Assembly: GCA_047619685.1 (NCBI GenBank)
Contig: JBLHLC010000022.1
Span: 10,550 to 74,549, forward strand
DNA: 64,000 nt
DNA from: JABDJZ01 sp047619685
GTDB taxonomy: Bacteria; Bacteroidota; Rhodothermia; Rhodothermales; UBA10348
Reading direction: 5' to 3'
A program made the translations under genes and the position numbers. Below the pieces are notes generated by a model. It did no database searches, was not told the origin of the DNA, and saw only the letters and a list, made by a program, of their open reading frames with translations. Below are positions 1 through 8,190 of this stretch, one piece after another; the first letter of the stretch is position 1; every line of letters starts with the position of its first letter.

Positions 1-935
1 TCCTGAATCGTCGTCAATGAGGTGTGGCACGAACTCCACACGGGTTTTACCGCCCGAGGAGGACCGAACGGTTTGGAACCAGTACAGCCACGCTCTCGAA
101 TTCATGTCGGGGTCGCCCTCTGCGCCATGCGACCACCAACGTTTGCCTGTCACAATATCCTTGACGCCATCGCCATCCATGTCGACCAGGTCAATGGCGT
201 GTAGTTCAGCAAACGCGACGCCGAAGGCATTTTCGTCCGGGCGCTCGTTCGTGATCATGTGTTGGATGAAGGACAGGTCTCCGGCGGCCCGCCCAGGTTC
301 ATCCCATGCGCCGGTATTCTCATACCACGCGAGTCCGTATCCGTGGGCCTCGAGACCAGTGATTACGTCGTTGTCACCATCCCCATCAACATCATAGGCG
401 TGCATCTGCGAGCCGCCCCCCCCGCTCGCTGAAGGCAACCTCGTGGAATTGCCAGACGGGGTCGCCTGCCAGGGAAGGCGGCTGCTCCCACCAGCCAGCG
501 TGTTCCAAAACATCGTCGCGTCCGTCTCCGTTGACATCGCCCACTCCAAGTCCGTGGGTAAACCGCTGCCAACCGCCATCGGGAGAGATCGGATGGAAGG
601 TCCAAGGCAATGCCGGATGGCTCCAGTCCGGCTCGATGTAGCCGTAACTACCGCCCGTTATGGCAACGATCTCCGGTTGACCGTCACCGGTGATGTCAGT
701 CCACCACGGCGATTCATTGTCAACAGTCGTCAACAGTGTCAAAAACAACATGCGCTGCCCAGTGGCCTGATGCAGTCCTGGCCGCGCCCGGATTCTCATA
801 CCAGGTTGCCGTTTGGCCGGGGAATCCGATGATCAGAATGTCGTTGAAACCGTCGTCGTTGAAGTCCAGGACATGGGCGAAGAAATTGTCGGAGTAGCCG
901 GCCGGGTCAAACGGTTGAAGGCCCCATCGTCTATT
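1..935 (-). pseudogene. Decayed FG-GAP/VCBS repeat protein, partial
   Basis: This minus-strand gene runs off the left edge and is broken. Read across three frames it gives a continuous FG-GAP/VCBS beta-propeller protein with calcium-loop motifs DFNDDGFNDI, DVNGDGRDDV, DVDGDGDNDV and DMDGDGVKDI, plus the family-like phrases GYSDNFFAHV, FTHGLGVGDV and VTGKRWW. Two lesions explain the frame changes. A 10-bp near-tandem duplication (gtcaacagt at 719-727 and again at 729-737) adds one unit. A run of eight C at 416-423 is one base longer than the reading frame needs. The N-terminus and signal peptide are absent: the coding similarity starts near 935, where a truncated plus-strand gene takes over. 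Proteins of this type are usually secreted and of unknown role, often found with sugar-catabolism genes. The frameshifts could be real decay or, for the homopolymer, an assembly error. Confidence 0.7.
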
Positions 936-1234
936 CGGGGTTCGAGGATGCGACGCGAGTGGAGGTGCCGGACTATGGCAGCAGGCTACCGCCGGAGATT
1001 TCTGGATTTACGCAGGCGGGGGTATACGACGATGAACACGAACACACATCGTTCATCCAGGGCGGCGGCCATGGCGGTTCACACCCGCACCTGGTGCACG
1101 AGTTCATTTCATCGATCCAGGAGCAGCGCCCGTCGATGGCTGATGCAGCAACCGCCGCCAATTGGACGATGACCGGGATCTGCGCACACGAGTCGGCAAT
1201 GAAGGATGGCTCACGCGTCGTAATCCCTTCCTAG
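905..1234 (+). pseudogene. 3' remnant of a Gfo/Idh/MocA oxidoreductase
   Basis: The plus strand here encodes only the C-terminal ~105 residues of a Gfo/Idh/MocA-family NAD(P)-dependent sugar oxidoreductase. The diagnostic C-terminal signature is clear: GGGHGGSHPHLVHEF, then RPSMADAATAANWT and ICAHESA, ending RVVIPS. The N-terminal Rossmann domain is missing, because the sequence upstream of about 905 belongs to the antisense FG-GAP pseudogene. A GTG at 959 opens a frame but has no ribosome-binding site and would not yield a functional enzyme. I read this as a fragment left by a deletion or recombination that joined two unrelated genes head to head. The full-length oxidoreductase at 42910-43896 is a different, intact member of the same superfamily. 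Confidence 0.7.
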
Positions 1235-1237
1235 GGC

Positions 1238-2668
1238 TTAGCGAACGCCAACCTCACCCTGGACCGACGCGATCAACGCCTTGGAGTCATAGCCATACCC
1301 GTCTCGGAATACGAGAGTCACGTCGCGAATCGCTGCGTGATCCGTCTCGATATCGCCCCGAAACACCACCAGGTCAGCCCGCATTCCTGAGGCAATGCTG
1401 CCTACGGTTCCATCTATACCCAGCACCTTGGCCCCATTGGCGCTCATGATCTGTACGACTTCGACCGGAGTGAAGCCAGCCTCAAGCAGGAGCTCGTAGT
1501 TGCGCTGGTCTCCATAGCCGGGTAGCGCCCCGCCATAACCCGTGGGGTCGACGCCGGCCGCCAGGAGACCTCCGGCCTTCACGAACTCGTATTCATAATC
1601 CAACGCTTTTCTAAACAGCTGCTCGGTGAACGGTGCGTCCTCGCCCATCGCGGCTATCTCCTCGCGCCTGTCGAGGTATTCCTCCCCAACCTCGGGGGAC
1701 ATGGCATCAAGTACGCGCTGCTCCAGGGGAGGGCGACCCGGGACAAACATCTCGTAGACGGCCAGTGTCGAGGTCATCCCGACCCCGTTGGCGATCATGT
1801 CATCAAAGGTCTGCTGGACCTCATCACCCTGGATATCGACATCAGTCAGGCGTCCGAGAAAACCGTTCGGACACTCGTCAGGTTGTTTTTGAGGGTCATA
1901 GTCGGTGTTGGTAAAAAAACCGTGCTCAAGGTTGTCGATTCCGAGCGCGACAGCCTCTCGAAAGGTTACCGAGCATAAATGGCCCGTGACTTTGACGCCG
2001 TGCATATGCGCCTCGTCGATGGCAGCTTCGAGTTCGGCCCTGCTGATCATGGTATACACTTTGAACCAGGTCACGCCTTCTTCAGCCCAATACCGGACCA
2101 CGCGGCGGGCGTCCTCCGGACCGGAGAGGATTGTCATGTCCATGTTATTCCCTCCCCCTGTCATGTAGGGACCGGTCGAATAGATGTATGGCCCGGGCAC
2201 CTGTCCGTCCTGAATGGCATTGTGCAGGTTGATCTCGCTGTAGGGCGCAACGCTGCCCGTCGTACGGATGGTGGTAACACCGGATGCCAGATACAGGCGC
2301 GGAGCGCTGTAATTCAGTTGAATGGACCGCTTGGACGTCATGTAGAACGTATGATTGTGCAGCCCGATAAAACCGGGGGTGATCGTGTGTCCAGTCAGGT
2401 CAATCACCTCCGCCTCGGTCGGAACCTGCACGGTGCCCGTCGGCCCCGTCGCCGTAATCCTGGTTCCCTCGATCAACACGGTTTGTCCGTCCCGCGCGGG
2501 TGCTCCGGTGCCATCGATCACCTTCACGTTTATCAACGCCACAACCGGCGCATCAACGGCGACATAGGTCTTGACATTATTTGAGAGGGCGACCCGCGCT
2601 TGGTCTTGCGCGTGAGTGACCGGTGCCAGCGTCCAAGTCAGGACGAGTACAAGGAGAGTCGTTCGCAT
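1238..2668 (-). CDS. Secreted amidohydrolase-family protein
   Basis: A 476-residue metal-dependent amidohydrolase (imidazolonepropionase/prolidase-like group). Residues 1-21 form a signal peptide ending THAQ, so it acts in the periplasm or outside the cell. The metal centre residues are in place: His104 and His106 (GLHNHT), Lys203 (WFKVYT, the position often carboxylated), His230 (VTGHL), His249 (NLEHGF) and Asp374 (AAGVDPTG). The N-terminal composite beta-sandwich motif (INVKVIDGTG) is typical. Substrate cannot be predicted; relatives cleave cyclic amides or X-Pro dipeptides. An AGG lies 12 bases before the ATG. It sits 66 bp downstream of the multicopper oxidase gene on the same strand and may share its transcript. 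Length and motifs look complete. Confidence 0.85.
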   Translation of the reverse strand: MRTTLLVLVLTWTLAPVTHAQDQARVALSNNVKTYVAVDAPVVALINVKVIDGTGAPARDGQTVLIEGTRITATGPTGTVQVPTEAEVIDLTGHTITPGFIGLHNHTFYMTSKRSIQLNYSAPRLYLASGVTTIRTTGSVAPYSEINLHNAIQDGQVPGPYIYSTGPYMTGGGNNMDMTILSGPEDARRVVRYWAEEGVTWFKVYTMISRAELEAAIDEAHMHGVKVTGHLCSVTFREAVALGIDNLEHGFFTNTDYDPQKQPDECPNGFLGRLTDVDIQGDEVQQTFDDMIANGVGMTSTLAVYEMFVPGRPPLEQRVLDAMSPEVGEEYLDRREEIAAMGEDAPFTEQLFRKALDYEYEFVKAGGLLAAGVDPTGYGGALPGYGDQRNYELLLEAGFTPVEVVQIMSANGAKVLGIDGTVGSIASGMRADLVVFRGDIETDHAAIRDVTLVFRDGYGYDSKALIASVQGEVGVR

Positions 2669-2734
2669 GCCGTTTTACCTGTGTTCGGAATTGGAGGGAC
2701 CCGTGGGAGCTTGGTCCGTGTTTGTGTTTCGGTG

Positions 2735-4921
2735 TTATTGGTCCACTGTAAATACCATCTTCATCCCTGACTCCAGGTGCTCGGCGATGTGACAGTGGAC
2801 CATCCAGCGGCCCGGATTTGTTATTTCTAACAGAATGTCGGCGCTGGACCCGACTGGAAGCAACATGGTGTCTTTCCAGACCAGATTGTCGTTGCGCACG
2901 CCATCCTGCTCCAGAATCAGGAAACGCTGTCCGTGAAAGTGAACCGGATGCTGCATGGCGTGAAAAGCATCGCGGTCATTTGTGATTCGAATTTTGGCGA
3001 TGTCGCCTACCTCAAAGCGCCATGCGATGTCCATGTTTTCGTTGCCTGTCCGCGGATCGCGCAGGAGCCAATTGACCTCGGCGCCGGTACTGGCCCAGTT
3101 CATCATGGGCATGGTGCCGCTCCACTCTACCGGGTTGAAGTACATGGGGTCCAAGCGCATGAGTTGCCGAACGACTGGTGCCAAATCATCGGCCTCCAAT
3201 GTTAACAGCAGCTCGTGATCAACGGGGCGTTCGAAAGCCGCGCGATAACGATCTATGTCAGCCACCACCTCGTCGTTTTGCCGCAGGCGATTGAACTCCT
3301 CAGAATGGTCATTCTGAACTCGCTGCGGCGCCACATCGGCAATCGCCAGGGTATCCACCTCCTGGAAGAAACGCCCAGTCCTGTGATCTATGGCCTGGAC
3401 ACGATTGGTCAGGACTACCTGTCCGGCCTCTGGAAATTGCACCTCAATGATGTAGCGCTCCGCCGGGGCAATCACGACGCTCTCGGCCCAAACCTCCCGC
3501 TCGAACAACCCCACATCGGAACCCACAACCTTGATCGGCAGCCTTCCGAGCGACAGGTTGAAGGTGCGGGTGTTCGACACGTTTGTCAGGAAGAACCGAA
3601 TGATCTCGCCTCGTTGTGCCTCCATCGTGTAATCAGGCTCTCCGTTTACCAGCATTACGTTGCCGAAGCGTCCCATCAGCATATAGTTGGCGGACTCCCG
3701 GCCGTAGGGCACCAGGCCTTCTTCGCCCAACAGGAGGTCGTCGAGCATTAATACTTCCTCCCGGTTCACGGGACTGTAGTACTCAGGCCGTGGCGAGCGA
3801 ACCAGCATGTTGCCGTAGAGACCCAGGTCTTGCTGCACGTCTTCCCGGTGATGGGGATGATACCAATAGAGACCGGCATCGGGGAAAAAGACCCGGTACT
3901 CGAATGAAGCCCCCGGTTCCACGGCATCCTGCGTCACTCCTGGCACTCCATCGAACCGGTTGTCCTGCCGGAGCCCGTGCCAGTGGACTGCGGTCGGCAT
4001 TTCGGTCTGGTTGCGAAAGTCGACAATAATCGTGGCCCCTTGTGGTACGTCAAGCAGGGGTCCCGGATACTGACCATTGAACCCCAACATGACGAAACTG
4101 CGGTCTCGAATGGTGCGCCGGACAAAGCCCGCCTCTAGACGAAGCGTATCGCCTTCCGTCATCCGAATCAACTCCCGTGGTCGAGCCTCCGGGAGCGAGT
4201 CAAGGGGGGCCGAAGGAAGAAATGGTCGCACCTGCGGTTCAAGGGCCATCAAACCAGGAGGCATCTGCACGGCGGGGTGCATGGGTGGGATGTCCCAGTC
4301 ACTTGGCCGGCGCTCCGCGTGGGCCTCATGCCCACCGGTGGACGGCGCCATGGCTGCCAACGGCGAAATGAGCATCAGGTCGTGTGCTTCCATCCGATCA
4401 CTGGGCGAGCGCCCCCGCATTACCAATTTGCCCGTGCGCTCCTCTACCTCCCCCGAAGTCTCGGCCGTTACCATCACCATGAATCGATTGAAATCGACCT
4501 CCTCCAGGCCGATGCGCCCATTACCCACCTCCCCCAGCTTGACCATGGGAGTCAAACGCGGCGTAGTCACCCAGGCCACGTAGGCGCTGTAGGGACCAAG
4601 GGAAGCCGGCTCGGGCAAGCCCGCGAGCGTGACGACAAGCCTGTACCGATGCCGTCCGTCAGGGCTAACGGCAACTCCGAAGGGCGTCTGTACACGCTCC
4701 ATCCGGATGATGCCCCGTGCATCGCTGACTTCAGGCCTGGGGATCAGCTCGAAACAGTGCGGATCCGGATAGGTCCATCGCCCGTCGCAGGTGAGCGATT
4801 CAGCCGGTTCCCCACTCTCTTGCGCGGTGACCGGGGTCGCGAAACACGCTGCCACGAGGATAGCGCCGACGTACGTGCCCCATCGACATTTGCTCTTCAA
4901 ACCAAACAACGGAATTCGCAC
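2735..4921 (-). CDS. Multicopper oxidase with an extra N-terminal domain
   Basis: Three-cupredoxin multicopper oxidase with all copper-binding motifs: HWHG, HPHHRED, HPVHFHG and the C-terminal HCHIAEHLESGM, which supplies both trinuclear-site histidines and the type 1 Cys, His and axial Met. It would oxidise an unknown substrate outside the cytoplasm using O2. I chose the GTG at 4921 (728 aa) because it gives a proper signal peptide ending PVTAQ; the frame opens further to an ATG at 5026, but those 35 residues are not signal-like. Between the signal peptide and the oxidase lies about 160 residues resembling the extracellular domain of RskA-type anti-sigma factors (YVAWVTTP, KLGEVGNGRI, FMVMVTAE), then a short His/Met-bearing linker. 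The oxidase core is certain; the N-terminal domain assignment is tentative. Confidence 0.88.
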   Translation of the reverse strand: MRIPLFGLKSKCRWGTYVGAILVAACFATPVTAQESGEPAESLTCDGRWTYPDPHCFELIPRPEVSDARGIIRMERVQTPFGVAVSPDGRHRYRLVVTLAGLPEPASLGPYSAYVAWVTTPRLTPMVKLGEVGNGRIGLEEVDFNRFMVMVTAETSGEVEERTGKLVMRGRSPSDRMEAHDLMLISPLAAMAPSTGGHEAHAERRPSDWDIPPMHPAVQMPPGLMALEPQVRPFLPSAPLDSLPEARPRELIRMTEGDTLRLEAGFVRRTIRDRSFVMLGFNGQYPGPLLDVPQGATIIVDFRNQTEMPTAVHWHGLRQDNRFDGVPGVTQDAVEPGASFEYRVFFPDAGLYWYHPHHREDVQQDLGLYGNMLVRSPRPEYYSPVNREEVLMLDDLLLGEEGLVPYGRESANYMLMGRFGNVMLVNGEPDYTMEAQRGEIIRFFLTNVSNTRTFNLSLGRLPIKVVGSDVGLFEREVWAESVVIAPAERYIIEVQFPEAGQVVLTNRVQAIDHRTGRFFQEVDTLAIADVAPQRVQNDHSEEFNRLRQNDEVVADIDRYRAAFERPVDHELLLTLEADDLAPVVRQLMRLDPMYFNPVEWSGTMPMMNWASTGAEVNWLLRDPRTGNENMDIAWRFEVGDIAKIRITNDRDAFHAMQHPVHFHGQRFLILEQDGVRNDNLVWKDTMLLPVGSSADILLEITNPGRWMVHCHIAEHLESGMKMVFTVDQ

Positions 4922-5079
4922 TGCCACGAAGGCTTCCAGGAAGGTACTTGGATGGGACTCAGCAGCCAGGATACCCAAATCGGACTCGGGTTCGCTGCAG
5001 AGTTTATTCCGATTTATCAGCGCCATCCGGGGGCCGAGCTTGGCCTAGATGCAGAGCTAGTTGAAATTCAATAAGGGAA

Positions 5080-5129
5080 GGGGTTCCTTTCTGCTGTCCG
5101 TGACAAGACTCACACAGAAGAGGAACCCC
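5080..5129. repeat. Hairpin in front of the transposase remnant
   Basis: A long inverted repeat: GGGGTTCCTTTCTG at 5080-5093 pairs with CAGAAGAGGAACCCC at 5115-5129, nine perfect pairs followed by five more after a one-base bulge. It ends six bases before the ATG (5136) of a transposase fragment. Insertion sequences often carry such a structure near the left end, where it blocks translation of read-through transcripts, so this is probably part of the IS. It is also in the upstream region of the divergent multicopper oxidase, so another role is possible. Confidence 0.45.
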
Positions 5130-5135
5130 AACCCG

Positions 5136-5411
5136 ATGAACTACCCGAACGATACAAACGGAGCTTCAGAAGCACCAGAGATTCCCGAATCGATCCGCGC
5201 AGTACTGACCGGCGGCCTTGATATGAAACTCCACTTGGTGCGTCACCACGCTCAATTGCCCATGCTGCTCGTAAGAGAGATTCTGGACGAGGAGATGACC
5301 CAGCTGACCGGGGAGAAGCACGCCCGCGACAAGCCGCTTGGTCCCCGGACGCCATCCGGGGTTGCCTTTGGTTACACGGGAAATGTCAGACGAACAGCAA
5401 ATGGCCGATAA
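5136..5411 (+). pseudogene. Truncated IS256/Mutator-type transposase
   Basis: About 75 residues from the ATG at 5136 resemble the N-terminus of IS256-family (Mutator-type) transposases: AVLTGGLDMKLHLVRHHAQL, then LLVREILDEEMTQLTGEKHA and RDKPLG. Similarity stops near 5345, and the frame ends at 5411 in unrelated residues. The catalytic DDE core, which would need about 300 more residues, is absent. A GC-rich hairpin (CCCCGGA/TCCGGGG, 5343-5361) sits exactly where the similarity ends. The fragment lies between the divergent multicopper oxidase and RND operons, so it marks a former insertion between two cargo blocks. I assigned the family from memory of the motif pattern, not from a search. Confidence 0.6.
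5343..5361 (+). terminator. Hairpin at the end of the transposase remnant
   Basis: CCCCGGA-CGCCA-TCCGGGG, a perfect seven-pair stem with a five-base loop, followed by TTGCCTTTGG on the plus strand. It could act as a weak terminator for transcripts entering from the IS remnant or simply mark its deletion endpoint. The U-rich tail is poor. Confidence 0.3.
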
Positions 5412-5506
5412 GGATTTGTTGTTGGATTGCCCAAATCAGGCAACCCGCCGCCTAAAGCGCCCGTTGTGCAGATTCTGTGGTTAGTCTTTTCACCCCTGAG
5501 GTCTTG

Positions 5507-6979
5507 ATGGCCAGACAACGAATCAGAGATGTTTCGCGGCATGCCGCGCTGGCATCGCTCATGTGCATCGCAATGAGCGGTTGCGCCTTCAGCCCCGCCG
5601 TGACGGGTGTGACGGAGGTCGACACGCTGATTCCAGAGCGTTTCGACGACCGCGTCACGCGGACCGAAATGCCGCCAATGACGGCCTGGTGGGAGCAATT
5701 CGGTGATCCGGTCCTGAACACGGTCGTGGACTCCGCCCTCGCCCAGAATCGGGACCTGCGGATAGCAGCCGCTCGCGTGGTAGAGGTGCAGCAGCAGTAC
5801 CGGATTGCCCGGGCCGCCCTGCTTCCCACGGCCGGTGTCGGCGGAGAGGTTTCGCGCACCGACTCCCCGTCCAACACGGGGTTCTCCCGAAACATCGGTG
5901 CATCCGTGCCGGGGTTTCCGAGCCGTTTTGTCAACGAGAATTACAGCATCTCCGGAACGTTGTCGTACGAATTGGATCTCTGGGGCCGGGTCCGCGGGGA
6001 GAAAAACGCTTCTTTGAGCACGTTTTTGGCCACGGAGTCGGAACTGCATGGCGTCCGGATCGGAGTGGTCGCGCAGACCATCGCGACCTACCTGGAACTG
6101 CGCGCCACCCAGGAGCAGCTGAACCTGGCCCGGGAAAACGTAGACCTCCTCAGCGAGCGCGTGGATCTGACGCAGGATCGTTACGAACGCGGCATCTCGG
6201 CGTCCTTCGAACTCTACGCGATCCGACAGGAATTCCAGAACACCAGGACCACAGTACCGCTCCTGGAGGCATCGCTTGCCGACGCAGAGGGGCGGCTTGC
6301 CGTGCTTCTGGGGACCTTTTCGGCTGAGATCCGCCCCCTCCTGGCCGGGAATAGTGGACAGGAAGTGATTCTGGGCGACATCCCATCTGGTCTTCCGGCC
6401 GATCTGCTGGAGAATCGGCCCGATATCGCAGCCGCCATCCACCGCGTCCGGGCGTCCTCACAGTCGGTAGGCGCGGCGCGTGCGCGGCTGCTCCCCACGG
6501 TCTCGCTCACCGCGGTGGGCGGCGTACAAAGCGCCGAACTCTCTGAACTGCTTGATCTCGGCCAGACCTTCAGCAACCTGGTTGGCTCCCTGACCGCTCC
6601 CCTGTTTCGGGGCGGGGCCCTTCGGGCTGGCGTCGAGGGCTCGGAGGCCCGGCTGACCCAGGCCGTGGCCCAGTTCGAGCAGACGCTTCTGAACGCGTTT
6701 CGCGAGGTGGAGGTCACGCTGATTTCCTTCTCCAAACAGAAGCAGCGCCTGGCCTTCCTGAACGAAGAGCAACGTTTTGCCGAGGCCTCGCTGCAGACCG
6801 CAAGCAATCGGTACCTCCGCGGAATCGGCGACTACGTGTCGCTCCTGGACGCGCACCGCAACCATATTCGGGTGCAGACCTCGCTCGTCCTCGCACGACG
6901 CGATGTAGCAAATGCCCGCCTGGCTGTCCATCGCGCTCTTGGTGGAGCGTGGGTGGCTAACCCTGACGCTACACCATGA
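5507..6979 (+). CDS. Outer-membrane efflux lipoprotein, TolC/NodT family
   Basis: Outer-membrane channel of an RND efflux pump (OEP, NodT subfamily), 490 aa from the ATG at 5507. I prefer this start to an upstream GTG at 5477 because GAGG lies a few bases before it and the protein then begins with a clean lipoprotein signal (SLMCIAMSGC). Two OEP repeats are visible: a first with WWEQFGDPVL and RVVEVQQQYRIARAALLP, and a second with RPDIAAAIHRVRASS and RARLLPTVSL, with long alpha-helical stretches between them. The family threads a trimeric beta-barrel and helical tunnel across the periplasm. Its stop overlaps the ATG of the adaptor gene by four bases, so the two are translationally coupled. 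The short upstream region holds a small inverted repeat (TTGCC/GGCAA, 5427-5443) that might be an operator. Confidence 0.9.
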   Translation: MARQRIRDVSRHAALASLMCIAMSGCAFSPAVTGVTEVDTLIPERFDDRVTRTEMPPMTAWWEQFGDPVLNTVVDSALAQNRDLRIAAARVVEVQQQYRIARAALLPTAGVGGEVSRTDSPSNTGFSRNIGASVPGFPSRFVNENYSISGTLSYELDLWGRVRGEKNASLSTFLATESELHGVRIGVVAQTIATYLELRATQEQLNLARENVDLLSERVDLTQDRYERGISASFELYAIRQEFQNTRTTVPLLEASLADAEGRLAVLLGTFSAEIRPLLAGNSGQEVILGDIPSGLPADLLENRPDIAAAIHRVRASSQSVGAARARLLPTVSLTAVGGVQSAELSELLDLGQTFSNLVGSLTAPLFRGGALRAGVEGSEARLTQAVAQFEQTLLNAFREVEVTLISFSKQKQRLAFLNEEQRFAEASLQTASNRYLRGIGDYVSLLDAHRNHIRVQTSLVLARRDVANARLAVHRALGGAWVANPDATP

Positions 6980-8166
6980 AAGAGAAACTGAAATCTGCAC
7001 TGATCATCGTGGGCATTCTCGCCGGCGGCTTTGCCATTTCCGGCGTTCTGGCCGCACTGAAGGCCGAACCACCCAGAGAGATCCCGCCATCCCGCGCGCC
7101 ACTTGTCGAGACACAGGAGATCGTGCGGCAGTCCGGCCCGCTGACGGTCCACGGCTCCGGCACAGTCCGGCCGAAACGTGAGGTCACGCTTGCCGCGCAG
7201 GTAGGTGGGCGCATTGCTTCGGTATCTCCGGCCTTCGAGACCGGTGGATCGTTTCGAAGAGGCCAGGTCCTCGCCACGATCGAGGCGGCCGACTTCGAGA
7301 ACGCGGTCGCAGTCGCCGAAGCGGAACTGACGCAGCGGAAGTTCGAACTCCTGCAGGCCGACGAAGAGGTGTCGGTCGCGCGCGACGAATGGACGCGGGC
7401 GGCGGCCCGAAGTGGAATTGGCTCCCTCCCGGACTCGACTGAGTTGGGACGATTGGCCTACAGGGAGCCGCAGCGGGAACTCGCTGCCGCCGGACTACGG
7501 GCCGCCGAGGCCCGGCTCCGAGACGCCCGCCTGAGATTGGACAGAACCCGGATCGTGGCTCCTTTTTCGGGCCGGATGCGCACCAAGCAGGTGGACGTGG
7601 GCCAGTTCATCTCTCCTGGGCAGGGCGTGGCTGTGTTCTACGGCACGGATGAAGCCGAAGTGGCCGTCCAACTGGGTCGGGCCGAGATCAACCTGATTGA
7701 TCCCACGTGGACTGCCGCCCGCAATATCCCGGCCTCGGTGAAGTCCAGCGCAGGCCGACAGGCGGCCGTTTGGTCTGCCAATGTGGACCGCATTGAGGGC
7801 TCACTCGACCCGTCTACCAGACAGATCAACGTGATCGTCCACATTCCCGCGCCCTACGCACCAAGCGGCGGTACGCCACCCTTGTTCATTGGCACTTTTG
7901 TGGACGTCGAGATTGAAGGGCTGGAGCTCGAGAATTTCTACAAGGTCCCACGCAGCGCTGTCCACGAGGATTCAGACGGGCAGAACAGCGTTTGGCTGGT
8001 GGAAAACGAGCGCCTGACTATGCATCCGGTGACCGTCATCCAACAGACGGATGACCTGTCCATAGTGACGTCGCCTGACCTGCCGAAAACGCTCATGCTG
8101 ATCACCACCGACGTTTTGGTGGTGGCCGATGGCATGAGAGTTCGCACCGAGACCTCCACCCCGTAA
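6976..8166 (+). CDS. RND efflux periplasmic adaptor
   Basis: Membrane-fusion protein of the HlyD/AcrA type, 396 aa. An N-terminal transmembrane anchor (residues about 9-30, LIIVGILAGGFAISGVLAAL) is followed by a biotinyl-lipoyl-like half (GRIASVSPAFETGGSFRRGQ), an alpha-helical hairpin rich in Ala, Glu and Arg, the second lipoyl half (IVAPFSGRMRTKQVDVGQFI) and a beta-barrel domain. It bridges the inner-membrane permease (next gene) and the outer-membrane channel (previous gene). Its start codon overlaps the previous stop (ATGA), and the permease begins 24 bp after its end, so the three form one operon. Substrate is unknown; drug, detergent or lipid export are all possible. Confidence 0.9.
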   Translation: MKEKLKSALIIVGILAGGFAISGVLAALKAEPPREIPPSRAPLVETQEIVRQSGPLTVHGSGTVRPKREVTLAAQVGGRIASVSPAFETGGSFRRGQVLATIEAADFENAVAVAEAELTQRKFELLQADEEVSVARDEWTRAAARSGIGSLPDSTELGRLAYREPQRELAAAGLRAAEARLRDARLRLDRTRIVAPFSGRMRTKQVDVGQFISPGQGVAVFYGTDEAEVAVQLGRAEINLIDPTWTAARNIPASVKSSAGRQAAVWSANVDRIEGSLDPSTRQINVIVHIPAPYAPSGGTPPLFIGTFVDVEIEGLELENFYKVPRSAVHEDSDGQNSVWLVENERLTMHPVTVIQQTDDLSIVTSPDLPKTLMLITTDVLVVADGMRVRTETSTP

Positions 8167-8190
8167 GCTCCCACCCTGCCCAATTCTACT

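Noticed and set aside
5372..6442. A 356-codon minus-strand frame over the TolC-like gene
   Set aside because: Antisense shadow; composition is Arg/Gly/His rich with no domain.
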